From Brachyhypopomus gauderio (taxonomy: Eukaryota > Chordata > Actinopteri > Gymnotiformes > Hypopomidae), in NCBI RefSeq assembly GCF_052324685.1, contig NC_135221.1:21741371-21805370 (forward strand): DNA of 64,000 nucleotides, in the 5' to 3' direction. The translations under genes were made by a program, and so were the position numbers. Numbering within the stretch: position 1 is the stretch's first letter; each line of letters opens with the position of its first letter. The notes beneath the pieces were generated by a model. The model was not told the origin of the DNA, did no database searches, and worked only from the letters and a program-made list of their open reading frames with translations. Shown piece by piece: positions 57,101 to 64,000 of this stretch.

Positions 57101-57896
57101 CACGTTTCATTTCCCAGTAACACTATCTGCTGGTCAGAAGTACCGTAAATAAGACACAGAATGTATGTCTTGCTAAAATAGCTCACTAACTAAACTGTGG
57201 GGATTAATTCAGCTTCCTGCCATCTCCTTCAACAGCATGACCATCATCTTTGCTGACATGCAGTTTCATAGCTCTCCATCAGTTAAAGGAGATTCACTGT
57301 GTGGTTGAGATGGCTGTGGCACCAGCCTGCTGAGTTCTCAACGCTTTGGTCCCAAAACTCCAAACATGTTGCTTAACATTCCCTTGACTGAAAAGATATG
57401 TTTTTCCTGAAGAGATGGCCAACACCCCAGAAACCTTTAAACGATATCCAGCTGTTTGGCTGACAGATAAGATGAGTGCCGTCATGCAGTCTGGTGTCAA
57501 GTTGGGGATACAGGACGTCAGGGATACAGAAGTCATGGATACAGGAAGTCATGGATACAGGAAGCCCTCTTTCAAGCCCTTTCAGTTGGCCCTTTCGCCA
57601 CTTTGGACAGCTGAACAGCAACAGCACAAAATAAGCTCAACAGTACAACACTATTTTACAAAGGCCAGAAATGCTTGAGATGGTTACACAAGAACCAGGA
57701 GGAGCTGGGAGGAGGTGGGTTAGCTTGAAGACGGGGCAGTCGGACAAAAGCACAAGGCATCATGGGTTTGGCTGAGGGAAAGAGTCTAGATGGAGATGTC
57801 TGGGGTGGTGATTTAGAAGCATCTACAGCTAGTGAGAAGGATGCCATGTTGGAGAGACGTGGGGAGGCCGGGAGACGTAGGAGCAGAGATCTGAGC
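54191..57896 (-). other. AT-rich, repeat-poor 3' flank of kctd12 (probable long 3'UTR in part)
   Basis: This stretch lacks the minisatellites and transposons that fill the previous 30 kb, and it lies directly downstream of the kctd12 stop on the minus strand. KCTD12 transcripts in vertebrates have long 3'UTRs, so a good part may be transcribed. A minus-strand AATAAA lies at 56271-56276 (1.6 kb past the stop). The short open frames here have no recognisable family. Confidence 0.4.
56271..56276 (-). terminator. candidate kctd12 polyadenylation signal
   Basis: TTTATT on the plus strand is AATAAA on the minus strand, about 1.6 kb after the kctd12 stop codon. The assignment is by position only. 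Confidence 0.3.
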
Positions 57897-58928
<1,032 letters not shown>

Positions 58929-59420
58929 AGAGGTTTTACGCACAACTGAAATCCTGAATGTATGTGCGGATGCCCCATAGCGCGCTGCTCCGCTTCAGAA
59001 TCGCGGGTTTAATTCGAGTTAAAAGGTCCTTCACTGTGAAAAAGGGAAAATAGGACGTGCCGTCGGAAACGTCCTCTGTCCCTCTGTCAACCACTGACAT
59101 GAAAATAAGAACAATTATCTTCAAACAGTTTCAGAAGTCCATTTTCTCGCTTTCATTGAGCTCCTTTTCGTTTAACTATGTCCATTGCGACGTTCTCCGA
59201 ATATTATCCCGCTTAAATATTTTAAACGTAAATTTCATCTGTAGATAATTTAGCATAAAGGACGAGCATCATACTGACACTGTTTTGAGCAAAACACTTG
59301 AATTAATAGCTGAATTCCGTACAGCTAACCTATACCGTCCATAGCTGATCAGAGACTGAAGCGGTGTCTCTTCTCAGGAGTCCTGCTTTACTTCTCAAGC
59401 TCCGCGAAGCGCGACTACAC
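58929..59420 (-). promoter_or_regulatory. kctd12: presumed kctd12 first exon and promoter region
   Basis: Upstream of the predicted intron, CpG dinucleotides are locally enriched (about 58970-59010 and 59395-59460). This is compatible with a transcription start between 59000 and 59450 on the minus strand. No TATA box or start site can be fixed from sequence alone. Confidence 0.3.
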
Positions 59421-60395
59421 CAACATCCATCCACTAACTCCACCTACACCCTCGTCACATCGCTCAGCCTCATGTTTGGTAGGATCCAGTTAATCGAGTC
59501 AGTTAAATAAATTAATTAATATGAAAATAAATAAAGCTTTGTAGTGACCATATAGCAGACAACGTTTTAAGACTTTCTCAATACAATACTCTGTGCATTC
59601 AAAAAACGTAATAGGCCTATATAAAATGTTGCTCAGTTTGCATACGAATCTGGAATTCCTGTACTTATATTTTAGCTGATGTCAGCAATTAAGGTTATTG
59701 CCGATTGAAACGAGTTTTAGTACTTAACTAGGCCTGCATAATAACCCTAATCCAATTCATACATTTCGAAGGCGTAACACTGTCCTCTAGTGGTCAAAGG
59801 AATGACAAACAATGTTTTCAAACGTGTTGTGAAAAGCGCTATTATACAAATATATATACCGTATATACAATATATATGGTCTGTGCTTAATGCAAATAAA
59901 TATCAGTTTGTTGTGTTTTTCACGCTGAATCCAAATTAATAATAGCTTAAAAAATAAGTAATATATACCTAATGTACTATATTACTTGCCAACTGAATCG
60001 CCACCTCAATTAAAAGTCACACATGATAGAAAAATTACATAGTGTGAAAAGTACTGCAGTAACTCATGAAATCTCCAAAAAATGTGTGTTGTGATTAAAA
60101 ACTATTACATTCAACAATAGTGTTAAGGTTCCAAAATGAGTAATGTGGAGTATATGGCATGTTTAATTTCATGTTTTATTTGATTATTTCCAATAACCTT
60201 TGGTTAAACCCTGAGTAATGAATCAGGTACGATTTATGACTGTATCCTTATGTATTCCTATATATTCTTGTATTCTTGTAAGGGTTTTATATCTTTTTTC
60301 TGTATCCTAAAGGAAAGGTACTCATGTTGATTATGATGAAAATTTACTGTGGTAAAGTTATGTGTTTGTACTGTGAAATAAGTACAAACAAGTGG
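59421..60395. other. AT-rich intergenic, nothing recognised
   Basis: No supported gene or element. Confidence 0.5.
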
Positions 60396-60892
60396 GGAAT
60401 GTGATAGAAATCAGAAATATAGACTTCAAAAACTGCTTCCCCAGAGAAGTGTTTAAGAACATGGTGTGCTACCGAAAGAGGAAGTTTGAGGTCATCCACT
60501 GGGTCAAGGAGACTAGACAGAGAGAAGGCGGGAGTGAGGACATGTTCCAGGCTGGTGACATGTTTCATGTTCCAGACGGACAGCAGGCCCAGCAAGAAAC
60601 GTTCCCCTTAGATTGCAGAATTATTCTTACATTTGATGTTTAGCACACATGCATTCAATCATGCCATGTATTTACGAATACATCATCTGACTGTAATTGT
60701 GCTGATAATGTTTCACATGACCAACCAGCCCTAAAACTGTATAAAAGGGTTGGAGGTTTGAACAATAAACTAGAGTGATTTGGTAAAGTAACCAACGAGT
60801 GTGTGTGTTGCTTTCACTAATTATCACTCTCCGAGCTCGTATCTTTTCTTACAGAGAGACCCCGGTTGTTGTGACGGAGAATTTCCACGACA
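60396..60892 (+). mobile_element. LTR-like segment (possible solo LTR)
   Basis: A TATA box (ctgtataaaaggg) near 60740 is followed 20-30 bases later by an AATAAA signal (aacaataaactag). A downstream segment then ends ttccacgaca at 60892. TATA, poly(A) signal and a short R/U5-like region ending in CA are the order found in retroviral or retrotransposon LTRs. No target duplication, primer site or clear TG start could be fixed; the U3 part (an 83-codon open frame at 60392-60643) has no recognised protein. Confidence 0.4.
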
Positions 60893-62555
60893 ATACATTC
60901 AAGTTTAATTATTTTAATAAAACTGAGCGTTCCATTGACAATACATTGAGAGGATATTGAGCTTGAATTCACTTGCATACATAAAGGACCCATCTTGATA
61001 GGCTAGCTTAACAGAACTAAATAAAGGCCTATTCTATTACATGTGATGACATTAAACCACTGCCTGCAGATCACCGGTCCCAGCAATGCCTGCCACATAT
61101 TTAAACAGAACAAGCTCAGCCAATCAACTAACTCAGACAGTAATAAAGCTTAACAGGACAATAGGGTGTGTTATATGAACAGAGCAACAGGACAGAAGAC
61201 AGAACTATATCCAGAGTTAGCCAAGCATGTAATAATACTCTTTCTCTTTTGCTCTTTCTTATTAAATGTCTTTTGAAAAGCTTTGATAACAGTTTCCATC
61301 TGGGAATGACCGTGCAACTTCACTCTTCTGCATCCAAGTTAATGTTTAATAAAATTAATTAGAATTAGAATCAGAATCACTTTATTTCCTGATATTTGTC
61401 ATGAATTTGCTTTGGCCTGAATTAAGTGACAGGGCAGAAACATAAGAATCCAGTGTTCAGAGATACATCTTCAAGATACAGGGGGAAATAGACACATGAC
61501 ACAATTAGAATTAGAATTTTGACATGTACGGTGTATAAAGTGTTTTTATAAAGATGTCACCTCAGTACTGATGTTTATGTGGGGTGCTATTGGACTAACG
61601 TTTTTTGGATGCATCAGTATTATTATTTGTCTGTTTTGATTTAAAGGGACGGTGGTGGTTCAGAAGGCATATGACACCAACAAATAAAAGTGTTTGGATG
61701 CCTGTTGGTCTTGGTTTTGAGTGCCTTAAAGAGTTTTCCATATGGGAACTTCTCAAATAAGTGACGATGGAATGGATCTGCAGATGTTCTGGAAAGTCCA
61801 TGTACTGCTCAAGACTGGTGAAGCTCAGCATGAAATGGCAGGCTGCAGTTGATGAGTTTTTGGACGTGATAATACTCTGCAGTGTGCAGAGTCAAACCAA
61901 ACAGCAATAGAAGAGAGGGGTAAGCTTTCAGTTAAGACTTTGTAAGATTTTAACAGAGTAGGTTCCCTTCAGAGTTCCTTGAGATGCTTTAAATAACACT
62001 GTTTTCATCTCATCTGACAGTGCAGGAAATATGCAGGGTTCTATTGCCCTGACAGTTGTTTACTTGAATATACAGGAATATACTTCCTGATGTCATTATT
62101 ATCATGTCCAGAGTTTTGGTGGTTTTGACATCCAGGTTATGTGTTTTAATCCCAGGTTATGGGTTTTAATCCCAGGTTATGAGTTTTAATCCAAGCTCTG
62201 CCATGCAGCTCAGCTTGCCCACCCTTTCATCTCCAGGTGAGTTGTACAATGTCTAACCCTATAATCAGAGCTATAAGGTGCATTCTGGTGGTGCTGGGAA
62301 AGATGTTCACAGAAGATCAGAGAATGTACACATGTACACAGAAAATGATGAAGGTGGTGGCTGGGATTCTTTTCAGGTTTATGAGAGTCAGGCAGACAAA
62401 TATCATTATGATCACTGATGCAAGTACAACAGATCTGCAATCATTGCACAAGAACAATAATGTTGAAGTAATGTTGTTCCTGGGACACTCTGGGACAAAG
62501 TTTGATTGAAAGTATCTGTGAAGAGGGTAGTTGGTCAGCATCAATCGTTCATTCA
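60893..62555. other. intergenic, with a three-copy 20-bp repeat
   Basis: The unit ccaggttatgggttttaatc occurs three times at about 62131-62192. There is no supported gene. Confidence 0.5.
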
Positions 62556-62700
62556 AAATGTACTTTACACCAGCTGCTGTCTCAAAGCAGCTTCACTGTT
62601 TTGGCCTGTGTCCAAGCCACAGTAGAACAAGCCAGAGGTGATGGTGGTGAGATGAAAAATCCTCAAAAGGGACGAAGTCTCAAAAAGGGTCAACACAGGA
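62556..62700 (-). mobile_element. diverged L2-type LINE 3' tail (antisense)
   Basis: Words shared in order with the tail at 31896-32110 (ctgctgtctcaaagcagctt, gtgtccaagccac, acaagccagaggtgatggt) show an older copy of the same 3' end on the minus strand. Confidence 0.6.
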
Positions 62701-62815
62701 CAGCGATGTGTTTTAGTGTTTCCAGTTTTATATTTTAAGTGCCTTAGCGCTGCTCGTAAAAGATATTGAGTCTTTCAGCATTGGGGGGTGGGACAGGAGT
62801 GGAGGTGGTAGTGCA

Positions 62816-63062
62816 GAGGAACAGCGGAACTTCTTGAGGGACAGCAGGACTTCTTGAGGGAGAGCGGGACTTCTTGAGGGACAGCGGGACTTCTTGAGGG
62901 ACAGCAGGACTTCTTGAGGGACAGCAGGACTTCTTGAGGGACAGCGGGACTTCTTGAGGGACAGCAGGACTTCTTGAGGGACAGCGGGACTTCTTGAGGG
63001 ACAGCGGGACTTCTTGAGGGACAGCAGGACTTCGTGAGGGACAGCGGGACTTCTTGAGGGTG
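62816..63062 (+). repeat. 20-bp minisatellite (acagcgggacttcttgaggg)
   Basis: Twelve head-to-tail copies of a 20-bp unit with limited variation (gcggg/gcagg, one agagcggg, one cttcgtg). Confidence 0.95.
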
Positions 63063-63154
63063 TGATGCTGTGGCTGTAGTGTTATATTAATGTCACCTGG
63101 TTTCTTCTTTAATTGTTCAGTGTCTCAATTCCTTAGGGAGCCAAACCTTTATAT

Positions 63155-63522
63155 TGTAGCGTCGGGCTATGGGAGGTACCGAAGAGTTACGGTAATACCC
63201 ATGAGCCCTAGCGGCCTAGAAGTGTTATGTGTTATGTAAGTTTATGCCTTTGTGTTACGAGTTGCTGTTATCCTTCATATGTGCTGTTGGTGTTAGTTAC
63301 CCTGGTCCATTTCATGTACTTGTGCCTTACCCGAGACCCCCTTCCACCCAGGTGTAATGTGATTGTCATAATGTTACCCCCCCGTGTGCAGGTGTGAAGG
63401 AGGCGGTTAGCCCCATGTGATTGCGCATGCGCGCATTGAGTTTTACTTCGTGGCATTAATAAAGCCAACTACAAAATTGAAATGGACCTGCCTACGACCT
63501 CTTTTCTCCACACCACGCCACA
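63155..63522 (+). mobile_element. 5' LTR of a gypsy-type retrotransposon
   Basis: This 368-bp segment begins TGTAGCGTCGG and ends ACCACGCCACA; the terminal seven bases are inverted with one mismatch. It contains AATAAA at 63458-63463. Two bases after its end comes TGGTGTCAGAAGTGG (63525-63539), a typical tRNA primer-binding site beginning TGG, and then an open gag frame. Placement before a primer site identifies this as the 5' LTR of an element that runs past the right edge. Confidence 0.85.
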
Positions 63523-63524
63523 TT

Positions 63525-63539
63525 TGGTGTCAGAAGTGG
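63525..63539 (+). other. primer-binding site of the retrotransposon
   Basis: TGGTGTCAGAAGTGG lies two bases after the LTR. It starts with TGG, complementary to the universal tRNA CCA end, as expected for minus-strand priming. The priming tRNA is not identified here. Confidence 0.7.
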
Positions 63540-63706
63540 CTCTCCAAGCGGAGCTAGACCGCATTGATGGAGAGCTCGAACGGCTGCGAGTGGAGACGGG
63601 AGATGCTCGGCGATTCAACGGCGCCACGAGAAAACACAGGCTGCGTTTCGACGGGCCGAGCGACACGGAGACGCCGCTTTCCGGACGGCGGGGAGCGTCG
63701 TCGACG

Positions 63707-64000
63707 ATGCCGGCGAGGGCAACGGAAGTAACCGTCGGGCGTGCGTGCGTGCCGACGCCAGAGACGACAGGCGCGGCAGCCGGCCCAGCGCGCCGGCTTA
63801 ACCTGCCCAGCTACGACGGCGAGGCGGACTGGGCGGCGTTCGAGGCCCAGCTTGACGTGGTGGCCAGCTACGAGGGGTGGTCCGACACGGAGGCGGCGGC
63901 ACAGCTGTGTTTGGCGCTCCGAGGTCCGGCGCTCAGGGTCCTTGTCGAACTCCCCGAGGAGTCCCGGCGGGTGCTCACTTCGCTGAAGACGGCGCTCAAG
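63707..64000 (+). CDS. gypsy-type retrotransposon Gag, N-terminal part (runs off the edge)
   Basis: From the first in-frame ATG the frame is open to the end of the window (98 codons, partial). After a short Ala/Thr-rich lead, the product has LNLPSYDGEADWAAFEAQLD, then EGWSDTEAAAQLCLALRGPA and LRVLVELPEESRRV. The order (F/Y-DG-x-W-x-x-F, a WS-x-x-E-A-A block, then L-x-G-x-A) is the capsid-like Gag signature of Ty3/gypsy elements. Gag packages the element RNA and assembles virus-like particles in the cytoplasm. The frame is also open without an ATG back to the primer site (reading LVSEVALQAELDRIDGELER), so translation may begin upstream at a non-ATG codon. High GC content sets it apart from its AT-rich neighbours and suggests a recent, possibly intact, insertion. 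Confidence 0.82.
   Translation, partial: MPARATEVTVGRACVPTPETTGAAAGPARRLNLPSYDGEADWAAFEAQLDVVASYEGWSDTEAAAQLCLALRGPALRVLVELPEESRRVLTSLKTALK

Overview
This window is vertebrate nuclear DNA, almost certainly from a ray-finned (teleost) fish. It has isolated intact genes in long non-coding stretches, many CA/GT, CT and TATC microsatellites, a tRNA-derived SINE of the type common in fish, L2 and Rex6/Dong-like LINEs, hAT and Tc1/IS630-type DNA transposons, and gypsy-type LTR elements. There are no bacterial or operon-like features. An otophysan (catfish/characin-like) fish is a reasonable guess, but the sequence does not prove it.

Two host protein genes are certain. A single-exon rhog-type Rho GTPase CDS lies at 5124-5699 (+), with a CpG-rich presumed promoter and a non-coding first exon at about 3.8-4.6 kb. 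A kctd12-type GABA-B receptor auxiliary subunit lies at 57897-58751 (-), with a probable small 5'UTR intron and a long AT-rich 3' flank that is probably 3'UTR. About 52 kb separates them. In that span I recognise no host gene, only a few protein-like stretches with plausible splice signals (near 46.1-46.6 kb minus, 37.6-37.9 kb, and 0.58-0.75 kb minus).

Layout: 0-3.7 kb AT-rich flank with a LINE 3' end; 3.7-6.1 kb rhog; 6-23 kb AT-rich intergenic DNA with several minisatellites; 23.4-30.5 kb minisatellite plus three hAT-class elements (173 bp, 876 bp and 1611 bp), each with a perfect 8-bp target duplication, the largest carrying a nested Harbinger-like MITE; 31.4-33.0 kb a minisatellite split by an L2 tail; 34.0-37.6 kb an L2 LINE broken by three independent LTR insertions; 40.6-42.5 kb a complete but dead IS630/Tc1-type transposon whose transposase gene has an intron and a four-fold 14-codon repeat; 45.6-46.6 kb a minisatellite running into an unknown coding-like exon; 49.2-50.8 kb Rex6/Dong-like LINE and Tc1 transposase remnants; 51.9-54.2 kb two more minisatellites; 57.9-59.4 kb kctd12; 60.4-60.9 kb an LTR-like segment; 62.8-63.1 kb a minisatellite; and 63155 to the right edge, the 5' LTR and start of gag of a gypsy-type retrotransposon that continues outside the window.

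The window is best read as two ordinary developmental/neuronal genes in a repeat-dense landscape. Its most informative parts are the transposon nesting, where target duplications let the order of events be reconstructed, and the unusual number of independent minisatellites. I did not find a convincing undescribed multi-gene system.
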